DNA of 64,000 nucleotides from Theobroma cacao. Lineage: Eukaryota > Streptophyta > Magnoliopsida > Malvales > Malvaceae. Below, piece by piece: positions 1 through 12,549 of this stretch. The DNA is taken from assembly GCF_000208745.1 (NCBI RefSeq), contig NC_030856.1, forward strand, positions 20,890,240 to 20,954,239. The letters run 5' to 3'. Within the stretch, counting starts at the first letter, position 1; each line of letters opens with the position of its first letter. A program made the position numbers and the translations under genes. The notes below the pieces were generated by a model that searched no databases, was not told the origin of the DNA, and saw nothing but the letters and a program-made list of their open reading frames with translations.

Positions 1-1276
1 AATAACCAATCACATTTATTAAGTGAATAATTTACTTAGTTATTACACCTTGCCTTTGCGATCATAAGATCAAAGTTGTCCTAAACTTAGGATGCAGAAG
101 TTCTCTCTCTTAGAGTATACCCAAACATCAACATTTTCTAAATTCCTTACTTTGCGGAGATCACCTTCAAGATTGATCATTCGTATCATAGGCCACACTT
201 TGAACCAAATAAACTTTTAAATTGATCTTTCAAGTAATTCATATATCAGTCTCAATTATAGAACTTCTTATGGCACTTAGACTAGATTTGACATTTCTAA
301 ATCATTTAACCTAAAGCTGCCAATTCCACATCTAGTCCTTCAATCCCTTGGCTCCCCCTTTTTCTATGCATAGCAAAGTTCAAGCTCATCCTTAGAGCAG
401 ATTTGTTTACTAATTTCTTACTTCATGACCACACATCAATTATAGTAATCATTGATACTCACTCTCGAGTTAATTCATGTGCTTATATCCATGAATTATA
501 ATAGGTCCAATTAATTCTTGAAATCTCACAATCGCTTAATTGTAATCAACACCAGTTCCCTCTAAGCTGTTGTACCAATTCAACACATATTCACATATAA
601 AATATTTCAAAATCCCAACACCACTTTTATATGGGCATAACAAGCTCAATTAACATAGTGTTCTTATCTTCATGCACAGAGTATGGGTTCACTCTTACCT
701 CAATGCTTAATTTATACACTCCAAGTGAATTACAATCATCACTATTCATTCTAATCAACGTGCGTCCCTTATTACCATTATCACACGTGCTCCTTTATAT
801 TAACCCCAATACAATCCATAGTCCCCAAATCTTTCTCTAATTGACAATCATGAGTTCAATTATAACTCCACCAAATGAATAAATTATCACAGCCTATTAG
901 TCCAACTCTAAATTTCTCTATCCTTAATCGGAGGGATATATCATTTCATTAATCTTTCATTAGAAGCATTTGTTTTAAGATCTCTATAACACTGGCTCGT
1001 GTCACGGGTGGCATCTTAAACTCGGACAACAACCTTACTTATACTCCTTTGCATGACATTAACAAGGAAGTGGATTACTGGGAACAAGAGTTCATATAGC
1101 TCCTTGTCTATGACTTATGCTCCCATAAGATCTATAAGAAGAAACAGAACGAATCTAAACAACTCCAAATTCTATGTGCAGATGCACATATTCTATTTTA
1201 TCAAACCTAACTTAACTTAACTCGGGGCCACACTGACACTGTAAATTCTTTTTGTAAAACAACTTTAAAACCAAAA
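1..1276 (-). mobile_element. Internal, apparently non-coding part of a long-LTR retroelement
   Basis: This stretch lies on the internal side of the primer site at 1277-1288 and should be the 5' internal region of a - strand LTR element that runs off the left edge. No reading frame in it resembles gag or pol. A possible gag-like start (MPPVTRA on the - strand, near 1012) runs only about 20 codons. Absence of coding sequence over 1.2 kb suggests a non-autonomous large retrotransposon derivative or a strongly decayed element. The assignment rests on the neighbouring primer site and LTR. Confidence 0.4.
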
Positions 1277-1288
1277 GCTTTGATACCA
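1277..1288 (-). promoter_or_regulatory. tRNA primer-binding site of the leftmost LTR element
   Basis: GCTTTGATACCA is, with one mismatch, the 3' end of plant initiator Met-tRNA (GCTCTGATACCA) read on this strand. The primer site is therefore on the - strand and lies 7 bases from the LTR edge at 1296. Confidence 0.6.
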
Positions 1289-1295
1289 ATAGAAT

Positions 1296-4262
1296 TGTCA
1301 AGACCCGGTACTCCCCTCGAGCCCATGACAACCGCCGCGACTTCTCGGTAGACATTCGTTACCCGGAGTGCCAACCGGAACCCCGCAAGGCTTTAGTACC
1401 ATTTTTTTCATCTCCCTTGTGAGTAATCATTGCCAAACCTCATTTTTAAAGAATTTTAAGCTTTTTCCCTTTCAAAACTGTGGAAAAATAATTTTTGCCT
1501 CGCAGGAGCATTTTCGTCATTTTTCCTCAAAATTTCTCGAACCCGACTAAAGATGTAGTAGATAAGTGGAAAACACATATTTCATGATTTAAAATAAATT
1601 TGGGTGTCTAAAACATTTATTAAAAATGATATTGCAACTATTTGAATAAAATAAAAATATCAATAAAATATTCTAATTTCTTGTAAAACAATATTTATAG
1701 AGTCATCGATAAATAATTTTTTTTAATGTAAAAGTTAAATAAATTCATACGTACTATAATACAGATAACCAGGATATGAAATTTACTTTACAGTGACTCA
1801 TGGGCCCACAAGGAACAAAAGTGCACAAAGGCAATAAACCTACAGTTTTTGGAGTAGTAAAGCCAACTATAATCCTTAACGATATCTGTTATCCACAGGC
1901 TACCTCGGGCCTGAAAAGGTTGAAAAAGAGGATGGCAAGATTATAAAATCTCAGTGAGTAAACAGATACCATCTAAACCATCTAAAGTCAAGTAAATGGA
2001 GACAGATAAAATAGTTTAAGATACTGAAATTCATCACCTTTCAACTTGTTTCAACCAAATAAAATCAATTCATATAAATCGAGTAATTAACATGGCTTAT
2101 GAATTTCTTAAAAGATTTGGCTCATGCCAAAATTATTCTCATACTCAGTTATCAGGGATACTTTTGCCGCGGGCTATCCCAAACCGAGTTTGCCAAGGCT
2201 ATTAAAAAGTTATGTACTCATAAATCATGTTTTTTATTTTAAAAATTTAGCCGTTCCTTGGCGTTGGCTGAGTTCGCCCTCACGTGGTCGTTTGGCATGA
2301 AGTGAACTCTAAAAGTTATACCTCGGGGAGTTACCCTACTCGCCTCTCCAGCCGAGGTAAAAATATAACCAGGTTCTGTGCCCCTCTAATCGGCTAGTCC
2401 ACAAAACCAACCCACTGCAGCAAGCTAAACCCACCATACAATAAAATTTGCAACAGCATGACATGGCAATTTTATCATTATCCAGCCTATCAAGGCAAAC
2501 AACAATTTATACATTTCAACACAAATACCAATTTAGCCATTCATGCCAATATTGTCATAAGCCAATCAATTAGAACCATAAATTCACAATACATCAAATG
2601 GTCTCCAATTACTCTATTTGAAAAGCTATTATTCAATTTTAAAACAATTTTATGAAATCATTTCACTAAATCACATTTTGTTTATAAAATCGAAAAATTA
2701 ATCATTTAATTCATTTTCCATGAAATTCACAAAATCGGATAAAAACCACTTTAGATAATTAAGACGATAGTAAGGTTACTCACAATACTAGGAGTTCGAT
2801 ATACTCCTATTTCTGATCTTCGGGCACAATCTCTTTACCCTTGTTAGAGGGCTCACCACTTATACATCATACGTGACACGAATTTCAATAAATTGTGTCA
2901 ATGTATCATAAACTATTTCAGGCTCTATAAATCTATATGAATGCACGAAATGTGATGCAAAATGTCCGAATAGCCGTTTAAATACGATATTCGACCTAAT
3001 TCGCACTATTCTCGATGTAATTGGCTAAAACCTCCAATTTAACTCTAAATCGATTTCTTTCACTTTTTACACTCCAATTTTACTTAAAATAGCTCAATGA
3101 CTGTGAATATGATTCAATTTATTAGTCCGAACCATAAATCGCACATGTTTATACATTAGGTAAAAATTCAGATTTTCATGCCAAAATTTCCCATTAAATT
3201 TCTAGCCTCACCAATCATTAAATACCACCAAAATATCATAAAATATCATCAATTTCAGCCTTAATATTCTCCCTAGAAAATTTGGCCTCTTGTGGGTTTG
3301 TGAAGAACAAAGTGATTCCTTGCTAGATTTTCATACTTTCCATTACCAAACAACCAAAAACACTTAATTAGCTTGAAATCTAGCAAAATCAATGCTCAAA
3401 ACCTCTCCTCTCAAATTCGGCCAGCATGGGTTCATCATGCAAACTTGAGTTCTAAGCATGGAAAATGAAAAAGAAAGCTTGGGTAGTGTAAATCACAAGA
3501 TAAAATCATAAAATTTTACCTTTATTAGCTTAATCCCTTGAAATCCCACACTTTTTCTCCAATTTTCCCACCTAGGGTTTGTGTTCTCTCCTTTCCTCTT
3601 CCTTTGTTCTTCTTTGGCAGACCATATAATGAGAAATGGGCTGATTTTATGCTAATTTATAAGGACAATAATGAATGGATGAGATTTTGACACATGTCAC
3701 CATTCCATTGGTCCATGTGTCATACTTAGCCATTAATCAATCTCTCTCCACCACTTAAATTTTCTCAATTATCCATGATAATATTGGGTAAAATCGATGT
3801 GCTGGACAAGTGTTGGATGGTGTAAAATTATAACTTTGCCCTTGGGCGGTAAAATGACTATTTTACCCCTATGCTTGATAAAATGCTGTAATTAAAATTC
3901 TTCACTTCTCAAACTTAAATTATACTCCCAATGATCAATCTTAGTCAAAATTTCCAGCCAGCACTCACATCTTAACCTCGGGTGGCAAAATGACCATTTT
4001 GCCACTAAAACATGAAAATTCCAAATTGACTCCAATTCAACCCTCGAACTCCAAATCATCATTTTAAGTCATTCTGGGGTTTTAAAATTCTCAATTTCAT
4101 CTTAAGATCTCTATTTAGACTAGTTCGAGGCTTAATTCAACTTAATAGTACCATTTGGTACAATATCGACTTTTGACAATTTTTCGGGGCTTTTCGAGTA
4201 TGCAAACATGCTATCCATCACATGTATGTCATGACAAGTATTTTATAAGGTCGGGCTTTACA
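1296..4262 (-). repeat. Long LTR (5' LTR of - strand element)
   Basis: A 2967-bp segment bounded by TGTCAAGACC on the left and GGGCTTTACA on the right, giving TG...CA ends in both readings. The primer site just outside the left edge makes it the 5' LTR of a - strand element. On the - strand, a TATA-like TTATAAATT (about 3650) is followed by a C/T- and GA-rich leader, as in long plant gypsy LTRs. The partner LTR would lie outside the window, so the boundaries rest on the ends and the primer site only. Confidence 0.55.
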
Positions 4263-4289
4263 TTTTGTAATAGAGTTTGTGAGTGGTGT

Positions 4290-4670
4290 GTGTAGGGGAG
4301 AGGAGTCCTATTTGGTTGCATTGAAATTGAATGAGTAACTTAATGGTGTTGGGGGGTGATGTCCTCGACAAGATTAAGGTAGCTTTGAAAGAGTTTGAGA
4401 TCATTATGCCTATTAAGTTGCTGCATATGTTACTATCCAAATGTGAAGTGGACCACTGTATTGAGTTGTTGCTTGGTTCGCGTCGACTCGCACGTGCCCC
4501 ATAGCACATGGCTCCACCTGAGCTTGAGGAGTTGAGGAAGCAACTTTCAAAACTAATTGAGGCAAGCTTCATATGCCCTTTTACAGCACCTTACAATGCG
4601 TTTGTGCTATTCCAAAAAAAACACGATGGCTCTTTCGGACTCTACATTGATTGTCAAACTTCCTTTGGTC
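4290..4670 (+). pseudogene. Ty3/gypsy reverse transcriptase fragment
   Basis: The + strand reads MAPPELEELRKQL at about 4507, then an LIEASFI stretch and FQKKHDGSF, which is the start of the gypsy RT domain (palm region before the first catalytic motif). It continues to about 4660 as LYIDCQT, where family members have LCIDYRALNK, and then homology stops. An in-frame stop lies just before MAPPEL. This is a short relic, cut on its left by the long LTR at 1296-4262 and with no matching LTR visible. Confidence 0.7.
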
Positions 4671-5175
4671 TAATGAATATAAATTGATGTTTAATTGTCA
4701 TTGATGTCAAAAGATTTTGACTATATGTTGATTCGGTACTAAGATTATTAGAAAATAAATCTTTGAAAGTTGTTTTTTTAGATCTAAACAATCTACTATC
4801 TTCTTTATTTTAATTATTTTCTTTCATGTTAAGCCTTTAATTCGGTGTATATGATGCACGATTATGTTGGCAACATGTTGGAGTACGTATGGATTAAATT
4901 TGTTTGATTTTTTTTTATGTTGTTTGGATGCTTAAAGAATTTATAATACATGGTAAAAAATGTTCAAGTAGATGATGCATGACTATGTAGGCAAGACTTG
5001 GGAAACTTTTGACAATTTTTCAAGGTTTTTAAAGTTCCTTAATGTTAAATCGAAATTGTAAAACAAAGTGCAAAATATCCATTTATGCACTACTTTGAAA
5101 TCTAGACAGTGTAGGTATTGTGTTATTGTACATAATAATCACCTTTGGTGGTTGTGAAATTAAACCAAAGAGGTA
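4671..5175. other. Intergenic, no recognised gene
   Basis: AT-rich sequence without a coding frame. A short repeated phrase (GATGATGCATGACTATGT near 4972, and a similar GATGCACGATTATGTTGG near 4854) suggests more decayed repeat, but I cannot name it. Confidence 0.5.
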
Positions 5176-5639
5176 TACCTAATGTTAGTTAAAAGGGTTT
5201 TTATCAAAAATACCCCTCATACATATGGTGTTTTTTAAATAGCCCTCTCTATAATTTTAACTATACTTAGCCAAGAGAAATTAATATTAAACAAAATTAC
5301 CCTTAATGAAACTGACCCATATGTTTAGGTTCGCACCTCAAATCGACTTATATCCTTTAAGCTTTTCTCAGTAGACCATTCATCTTTGGTGTATTTCTTG
5401 GCAGAAAGAAAAACTTTTAAGCATTTTGAGCATTTTGGAGTGGTTTTTTATGCACGAAGAAAAACCTTTGAGCGCTTTGAGCATTTTTTAGCATTTTGGA
5501 GTGGTTTTGATACATGAAGAAAAATTTTTGAGCATTTTGAGCATTCGTCGCCAAGTAGGCATATTCGTTGATTATGTTGTTAAATGGAATATGGTGTATT
5601 GTTTGAAGTTGTTGATTTTACTAAATGGAATTTAGTAGT

Positions 5640-5937
5640 TTTGGTGGTTTTAAGGCTTTGCGTAATCGATTTTAAGGCATTGCGTGGCTAGTTTTTAAGC
5701 ATTGTGTTAGTAATTTTTAGGCATCGTGTGATTGATTTTTAGGCATTGCATGATTGATTTTTAGGTATTGCGTGACTGGTTGATATGGCATTGCGTTACT
5801 GGTTGATAGGCATTGTGTAATTGGTTAGTAAGGCATTGCATGACTAGTTTTGAAGTATTATGTGACTTAAGCATTGCCTAAAAATCAGTCACGCAATGCC
5901 TAAAAACCAATTACATACTGTCTAAAACCAGTCACGC
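5640..5937. repeat. Degenerate 22-bp minisatellite, switching orientation
   Basis: About a dozen units of the type TTTTTAGGCATTGCGTGACT(GG) run rightward to about 5875. They then invert to units of the type CAGTCACGCAATGCCTAAAA. The array resumes after the solo LTR, at 8335-8480. The same unit occurs at 25890-26140 and 26935-27260. Confidence 0.75.
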
Positions 5938-8334
5938 TGTCATGACCCAAATTCCAGGCCATGACTGGCATATGGACCCAATGGACATAACCCACTAAGC
6001 CCAAGCAAGCCTGTCTATATGATATGTTCATACTTCCATCAAAAATTTCTAAAGTTCTATTTCATAATTACAATTCAAAATAATGCTAACCATTGCCATT
6101 TCATAGTGGCATTACCAATTAAATATACATAATTTGTGTAAAACATATATCTTAGTACTTTACATCACATATACATATTTATAACAAAATAACCCTAGGC
6201 TTCCAACAGAGTGACCAAGGTGAAGGTGAGGCTACAGAATGCCAAGATACTTACCAAGGATACAAAATTACGAAGACACCTCGACCTAGCTACCGGCTGC
6301 CTCCTGATCTAAAAACATGAAGTTGAAATGGTGAGTATAAACCCAATGAGTGAACAAGGAAGGGAACAAGCAAACAATAAGGAAAATTTAGAGAAATCAT
6401 GATGCATATATCTTTAAAACAATGCCATTTAGTTTAGATCTTATCAAAACCCCTCATTAAACCCTAAATGAGTAAAGCTCTTGACGATAAAGGGTCCATG
6501 CTCAACAAAGGATTTAAAGAGTGAAAACTTTAATAGCATTCAAGCAAATTAAGTCAAGTAAACGACGGATCTTTGCTGCAGCAAAATTTGGGCTCAAGTT
6601 ATTAACTGGACGAGGGTTTCTCAACTGGCCGAGGGTTTTTCTCTAAACTTCCTTATTTTAAACTTAATTAGATAAACCCCTAAATGTTGGAAGTCCATGA
6701 TCGATTATGGTGTAAATGAAATGGAAAAATATGGCTAAAACCAGCAAGATAGCATACCGGAGAAAAAGTTTCTGGCTGCAGCGAGATTCAAGTGGCCAAA
6801 ACAGAAAGTTTTTCGCTACAGCGAGGAGCTTAAGCAACTTTCTCACTGTAGTGAGAATCAAGCCAATGTAACCCTCCAAACCCGAGAGTTTTTTGCTGCA
6901 GCGAGAAACAAGACACCAACAACAAATTTTCATTTCTCTTAAGAAAAGGCCATTTAGCTGCAACGAAAAAATCAACTTGAACATGCTTAGAAATTTCCAA
7001 GATTTAACATGCAACATTCACAAGTATTACAACCATACATCATACTCATGAACTTTCTATAGCACACATATTTATATATATAAATATACATCATCATGCA
7101 TACCATTCCCCCCATCATCAGCTCATGTGCACTCCCCACTCGCACATAGCTGGGTCAGTATCAGCTCATGTGCTCTCTTAGATGCACATGGCTAGGTCAT
7201 CATCATCACACAAAAAGGAACATCCAATGCATATTATACATATCAACATATTGCTATAACACATGAACCATTTATATGGCACATTTTCACAAGATAAAAA
7301 CATTTACCAAAAGCTTGTTCCCTATGTAGATTTTTAAAGAAAAGTTGGATAAAATCATTCAAATGTTTTGTACAACACATTCATATTCCCAAAACGATTT
7401 TGAAATGCAAGTTCACTCACCGATATTCGTTAAATTTTTACTCAACTCCAACTTCCTCTATTGGTCTAAATGGGGCGGTGGGGCTTCGTTGGAACCTATC
7501 ATCAGATTGGCATCACAATTAACTCAATTCATACAACCATAATTTCTAAAAGCTATCTCTTAACTAGCATCCAATTGCCATTCTCAACTCTTAAAAATCA
7601 ACTCTAATTTACTACTCACGTTAGTAGCGTTGTAAATTTGAAATTCTTTCTAATGATTCTCTAAACTATTACAAAAGCTCCCTCTTTCTCTCTCTAAACA
7701 CCTAGCTAATAAGAGAAAGTATGGAAGTAAGATTTTTCAAGGGTTTTAAAGTGAGAGAGTGAAAGAGCACGAAAGTTCTATGAAAGGGTACACAAAAGTA
7801 TGAAAAGTGGAGCTAGCTAGAGAGTGTTACGGAAGCTTGAAGAGAACTCCCATGGAGGAGGAAGAAACATGAGAGGGGCGAAGGAAGAAGAAGGAGAAGC
7901 TACTGGAAAATGTGAGAAAAAGCTGCTGAAAGATGATATTTATAGCTCATGCTTATCCAACTCCATTTAAATTACGAAATTACCCTTAACAATTTAGCTT
8001 ACTCTCCTCCAATCCTTAATGCAATCTTTTTGCTATTTTAATACTAGGATAAAGTCCCTAATAGTCTAGAAATACTTAGTTTCACAAAAACTTAAAAATT
8101 TTGATCTGAGATGAAAAATAACCATTTTACCCTTACCTTGGGAATCATCATTATTTTTATTTCCTTCGTCATTATACTCGTATTTCATCATTCATTTATG
8201 CCTTAGGCCTACTTAGGCCTTAATATTGTTTAAAAGCTTACTTTTAGGGGCTTACTAAAGAAATGACAACTACCCTTAGCCCGTGTTATTGCGTCTATGC
8301 CTAGTTACGAACCTATAGAGGTCGAGGTCTCACA
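5938..8334 (-). repeat. Solo LTR, Tekay-like superfamily (copy A)
   Basis: On the + strand it starts TGTCATGACCCAAATT and ends GAGGTCTCACA, the reverse of the ends of the complete element at 41782-52462. It is 2397 bp. The flanks CACGC (5933-5937) and CACAC (8335-8339) form a 5-bp duplication with one mismatch. There is no primer site, polypurine tract or internal domain, so it is a solo LTR. It sits inside the minisatellite array of the Mutator-like element. It carries the palindromic CTGCAGCGAG array (about 6570-6970) and a GTGCAC-type short repeat (about 7125-7200). Confidence 0.85.
6570..6970 (-). repeat. CTGCAGCGAG palindrome array in solo LTR A
   Basis: Scattered copies of TTCTCGCTGCAGCGAGAA and half-decayed variants (for example TTTGCTGCAGCGAG, TTTTCGCTACAGCGAG). 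They lie in the LTR region shared by all five copies in the window. Confidence 0.75.
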
Positions 8335-8480
8335 CACACAATGCCTAGAAACCAATTACATAATGTCTAAAGCTAGAGACGCAATGATTAAGTTACGCAA
8401 TACGAAAAAACCAGTCTTGTAATACCTAAAAACCAATGACATAATAGCTAAAAACTAGTAATGCAATACTTAATAACTAA
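8335..8480. repeat. Continuation of the 22-bp minisatellite
   Basis: Units such as AATGCCTAGAAACCAATTAC continue the array that is interrupted at 5937 by the solo LTR. They are in the inverted orientation relative to 5640-5875. Confidence 0.7.
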
Positions 8481-8890
8481 TTGATTTTCCTACTCGTAGC
8501 CAAGTTTAAACTACCAAAGTCATACAATATTCTAATTTATAGATATATCTAATTAATTTTAACCCCCCAACTTTGGAGTTCTATAAATAAACCAATAAAT
8601 CTAAGAACCTAAATCACATACCTTAATGACATCTCTGTTCTTTGGGATGGCGAGATAGACAGTATTTTGTAAGAAAAAGGAATCGAGATTTAATTTTAAA
8701 ATTTTTGTCTAGGTGGTAGAATAGAGAAAATCGAAACTATTTTAATTTGTCTGAAATTGTTTAAAGGGCATTGTTGTCAAATCATGTCAAAAATTAACTA
8801 AAAATAATTAAAATTATAAAAAAAGATATTTTTAAATTAGACTTATGAGGAGGATTATTTCTTATAATTTTCTCTAGTTAAGACCTCATG

Positions 8891-9166
8891 TAGTGCTACC
8901 CAAAAATCAATCTAAAAGGGTGAAAGAGGCCAACCTGCAACTCGCATATGCACTGGCAGAAAATGTTCTCTTTTTGCCAATGTTCCTAACCTAGATCTAG
9001 GGAAGAGGCATCTAGAAATGAATTCCTTTAGTATTTAAACAAAAAAAATATGTAAAGAAACAAGAATAACAACCGATAACAGCAAGCACAAAGCAGAGGT
9101 AGTGGCTGGATATTACGGCAAGCAGCCAGTACAATACACTGTATTCCTCGTTAGTCAACAGCTTAA
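8891..9166. other. Short spacer 3' of the transporter pseudogene
   Basis: No gene seen. It would have held the 3' UTR of the - strand transporter gene. No convincing AATAAA signal stands out. Confidence 0.4.
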
Positions 9167-9902
9167 TCAGCTTACAATCACGATTGTGTTATCATGAGAC
9201 TCTTGTTCATACAAGGTGTCAAAGATAGCCATTCCCCTTGTCTCAAGCAAATAAGCCACGAACAAACCATAACACAATATGACTAACCCGTAAACTCCAT
9301 AGTAGAGAAACTCATTTTTTCTACCTACAAAAGTCAGTAAAGGACTGAACACAGCACCAAAGGTGAGCGCTTGCCTCACCATTGATGAGGTCGAGTTCCT
9401 CACAGATGTGGGAAATAACTCTGTCACATATACCAATACTACATTAAATGCCATGCAGGGACTAAAAAAAGCTACTAGCTCTAGTCTAATTTGAATGCCT
9501 TTGTGCTCATTTACTGCACCATAAATTATACTGTATACCCCACTTGCAATCGAAAATGTTAGCATTGAAGTTGTCCTTGTACATCTTTTTATCAGAAGAA
9601 AGGTAAGGAAATAAGTTGGGATGTCTAATAAGCCATTCAGTGTAAGACTCAAGTATGTATTGATACTTAAATTCCCAACCCCTAACAGCATGCCATAGTA
9701 AACCATTCCAACGCCAAAACCAAGGGCCATAGCAGCTAGTAGCCTTCGTAGAGCCATCTTCTCCATAACAAGTCCTTCATGGATGCGTACATATCCAACT
9801 TATTCGTCAGTTCCTCCTGCAGAGGAATGTCAACTAGATATGAGTTGAAGCCATCAACATTAACTGGTCCAAACTTTTTTAGAATTGCCATAGCTTTAAC
9901 CT
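9167..9902 (-). pseudogene. C-terminal half of the transporter pseudogene
   Basis: After the copia insertion the frame resumes at 9902 with VKAMAILKKFG and runs through a central cytosolic loop ending ASMKDLL. Near 9754 one G is missing in the Trp-Ala junction (WRRW then ALRRLL), shifting the frame. The downstream frame (9766-9167) is open for 199 codons and covers helices 7-12, with TELFPTSVRNS between helices 10 and 11. It ends HDNTIVIVS. The second deletion alone would remove six helices. Confidence 0.85.
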
Positions 9903-10196
9903 TGTTAATGTAATGAAGAGAGAAAGGGCAGAGTATATGAAGAAGATAATGATCAGAATTGTTTCACTAATATAAAAAAGAATACTTATATGCCTTATCT
10001 ACATAAAAGACACTTGTAAATATGATTAACAAGTGTCAGCGTTAATGTACATGCACACTAACACATCAAAGCACAACTCAAAACATTACATTAATATTAA
10101 GCATCAGCACAAAGAAGCAAACTAAGCTAAAGAAGAAAAATGTGTTAACAAAGTAACATCCACGTGCAGCCACCATGCAAGTATTACTCATCAACA
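9903..10196 (-). repeat. 3' LTR of the copia element
   Basis: A 294-bp LTR with TGTTAATGTA at its + strand left edge and CTCATCAACA at its right edge. It is intact and serves as the reference for the split partner at 14228. The polypurine tract on the - strand lies directly right of it (10197-10208). Confidence 0.92.
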
Positions 10197-10526
10197 CTCC
10201 TCCATAATACTTGCAACTTGCACATTCATTTTGCTTATCAAGTACTCGAATCTTGGTTTTCCTAAAGCCTTAGTCATGATATCAGCTATTTGCAGTTCTG
10301 AACAGTAATACTAGACATTAATTTCACCTAACCTCTCAGCATCTCTAATGGCATGAAACTTGACTTGAATATGCTTAGTCTTTCCATGAAAAATAGGGTT
10401 CTTGGTGATAGTAATAGTTTATTTGTTATCCATCAATAATGCAGTAGGAAATTTTTGAGGAAACTGCATATCAGTAAGCATATTTCTCAACCAAATAGCT
10501 TGGTTGGAAGTTGCAGCAGCTGATAT

Positions 10527-10957
10527 CTACTCTGCTTCGACTGTAGATTGAGCAACAATGGGTTGTTTATGTGAGCTCCAGCAGAAGGCTCCATTTCCAA
10601 GAGTAAAAACATAGCTTGAAGTGCTTTTGGAATCATCTCTATTTCCTGCCCAATCACTGTCAGAGTAAGTAGTAAGTAGTAAGTTTGGATTTCTGGTATA
10701 ACAGATTCCAAAGTCTAAAGTGCCCTTCAAATACTTTAACACATGTTTCTAGCAGCAAAATGGAGATGTGTAGGCTCCTTCATAAACCTTGACAGCAAGC
10801 TCACAGAAAACATAATATCTGGTCTTGAAGAGCATATGAACAGAAGATTATCAATCAAACTTCTAAATTGAGACGAATCCTTTAGCTTGCTACCATTATG
10901 CATTGACAATTTCTCATTTACAGCTAATGGTGTAGCTGTAGGTTTGCACTGGAGCAT
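10527..10957 (-). pseudogene. Copia RNase H and C-terminal RT remnant
   Basis: The - strand encodes SSRPDIMFSVSLLSRFM (end of the RT region), then MLKYLKGTLDFGI and YSDSDWAGNRDDSKSTS, the copia RNase H with its first acidic residue. It ends near QSTVEAE, which holds the next catalytic Glu. A frame break lies at about 10740, and the frame is lost after 10527. Confidence 0.85.
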
Positions 10958-11104
10958 ATGAAACCTTCTTAGAACCTTAGTGACATATTTTTATTGGGAC
11001 AAAAATACCCCTGCAGTAAATTGTTTAATCTCCTGACCAAGGAAGAAAGTCATTAGTCCCAAGTCAAACATCTCAAATGCATTTTGCATTTGCTTCTTGA
11101 ACAA

Positions 11105-11883
11105 TTACAGAGTAGTCTCATCTCCTCCAACAATCATTAAGTCATCCACATATATTGAGACAATCAATGGAGATTGATTTTCACACGTGAACACATACAA
11201 TGTATCTTCATTGTTGCTCTTTGTAAAACCTTTGGAGATCAAATAAGCATCAATTCTGCTATACCATGACCGTGGGGCTTGCTTCAAACCATACAAAGCC
11301 TTATGAAGCTTGTAGACTTTGTTTGGTTCATCAGCAACTTCAAATCCCAATGGCTGCTGGATAAATTTCTTCTTTAAGAATTCCATTAAGGAAAGCAGAT
11401 TTCACATCAAGATGATGCACATTCCATCCAAAGATAGCTGACAAAGCTAACAATAGTCAAATTGTATCAAACCTTGCCACTGGGGTAAATGTTTCCCAGT
11501 AATCAACACCAGGCTGTTGACTATATCCTTTGACTACTAGTCGAGCTTTGTATCTATTGAGAGATCCATCTGGATTCACTTCTTCTTATAATCCATTTGA
11601 CTCCAATTATATTTTTATTTGGAGGTCGATCAACTAATGACCATGTGCCATTCTTGTTGATCATATAGAGTTCTTCCTTCATAGCATTTAACCATTCTGG
11701 TTGTTTAGCATCATCTTCATAAGAAGTAGGTTCTTCAATTGCTGCATAGCTTCTGTGATAGACATCACTAAGTGATCTAGTACCCCTCATAGGCTCATCA
11801 TCAATATTGTGATCAACATCAGCATCAATCTCTGGAAGAGATTGTATTGAACTTGGATTTTGAGACTCCACAAGATTTGGCAT
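11105..11883 (-). pseudogene. Copia reverse transcriptase remnant
   Basis: The N-terminal RT part (11883-11554) holds the QPEWLNAMKEEL and NGTWSLVDRPPNK motifs. The second part (11386-11105) holds YGLKQAPRSWY and the catalytic YVDD (about 11146). Between them the frame is broken (about 11390-11550), so no continuous RT is encoded, although the YVDD box itself is intact. Confidence 0.88.
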
Positions 11884-11889
11884 ATCTCA

Positions 11890-12549
11890 ATTCCAACTTC
11901 CTGCTTCATCAAAAGACAAATTTCTGCTGATAACAACTCTACCAGAATTAGGCAAGTAGGTTCTGTAAGCCTTAAACTTAGAACTATAGCCAATAAAAAT
12001 GGCTTTTTGAGCTCTATGCTGCAACTTATCCCTCATAGCTTCTGCTATATGAACATAACAAATGCAACCAAAGACTTTTAAATGCTCTATTGAAGGTCTT
12101 TGATCAAACTAGACTTCATATGGTGATTTGCCACCAAGTGCTTGAGTAGGAAGTATATTTTGCAAATATACTACAGTGTTGCAAGCTTCAGCCCAGAGTT
12201 TGGTGGGGAGATTCTTCTCAAACAATAGAGTTTTTGCCATATCAAGAATAGTCCTATTCTTCCTCTCACTGACAACATTTTGTTGAGGAGAATAAGGAGC
12301 AGAGAATTAATGACAAATGCCTACTGCTGCCAAAAAATCAGTAAATTGTTTAGAGACATATTCTCTTCCGTTGTCTGTTCTTAGAGTTTTAATTTTGAAG
12401 CCAATATCCACTTCCACCAAGGCTTTAAATTTTTGGAATAACTCAAATACTTCAGACTTGGCTTTCATGAAGTATATCCAGCACCATCTAGTTCTGTCAT
12501 CTATGAAAATCAAGTAATATCTGCTAGCATTTAATGACTCTACTTTCAT
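11890..12549 (-). pseudogene. Copia integrase core remnant
   Basis: The - strand shows the first catalytic Asp in FIDDRTRW, the second in LRTDNGREY, and, beyond an in-frame stop at about 12307, the Glu in the SERKNRTI segment. Further downstream come VFGCICYVH and FIGYSSKFKAYR, the usual integrase C-terminal landmarks. The DDE residues are recognisable, but stops interrupt the frame. Confidence 0.85.

Larger units (their letters stand above)
5185..8881. mobile_element. Mutator-like / foldback element carrying a minisatellite, split by a solo LTR
   Basis: The segment starts TTAGTTAAAA and ends CTCTAGTTAA, weak inverted termini. It is flanked by 9-bp sequences TACCTAATG (5176-5184) and GACCTCATG (8882-8890) that match at 7 of 9 positions, as expected for an old 9-bp Mutator-type duplication. 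Its right portion (8335-8881), read in reverse, matches the left end of the element at 25534 over several hundred bases. The interior holds a 22-bp minisatellite that runs in one direction (5640-5875) and then in the other (5876-5937 and 8335-8480), making foldback arms. No transposase is visible. Without the inserted solo LTR the element is about 1.3 kb. Confidence 0.55.

Noticed and set aside
5640..5937. CRISPR-like array
   Set aside because: Units are degenerate, contiguous and change direction, with no constant repeat and unique spacers; the setting is plant nuclear DNA.
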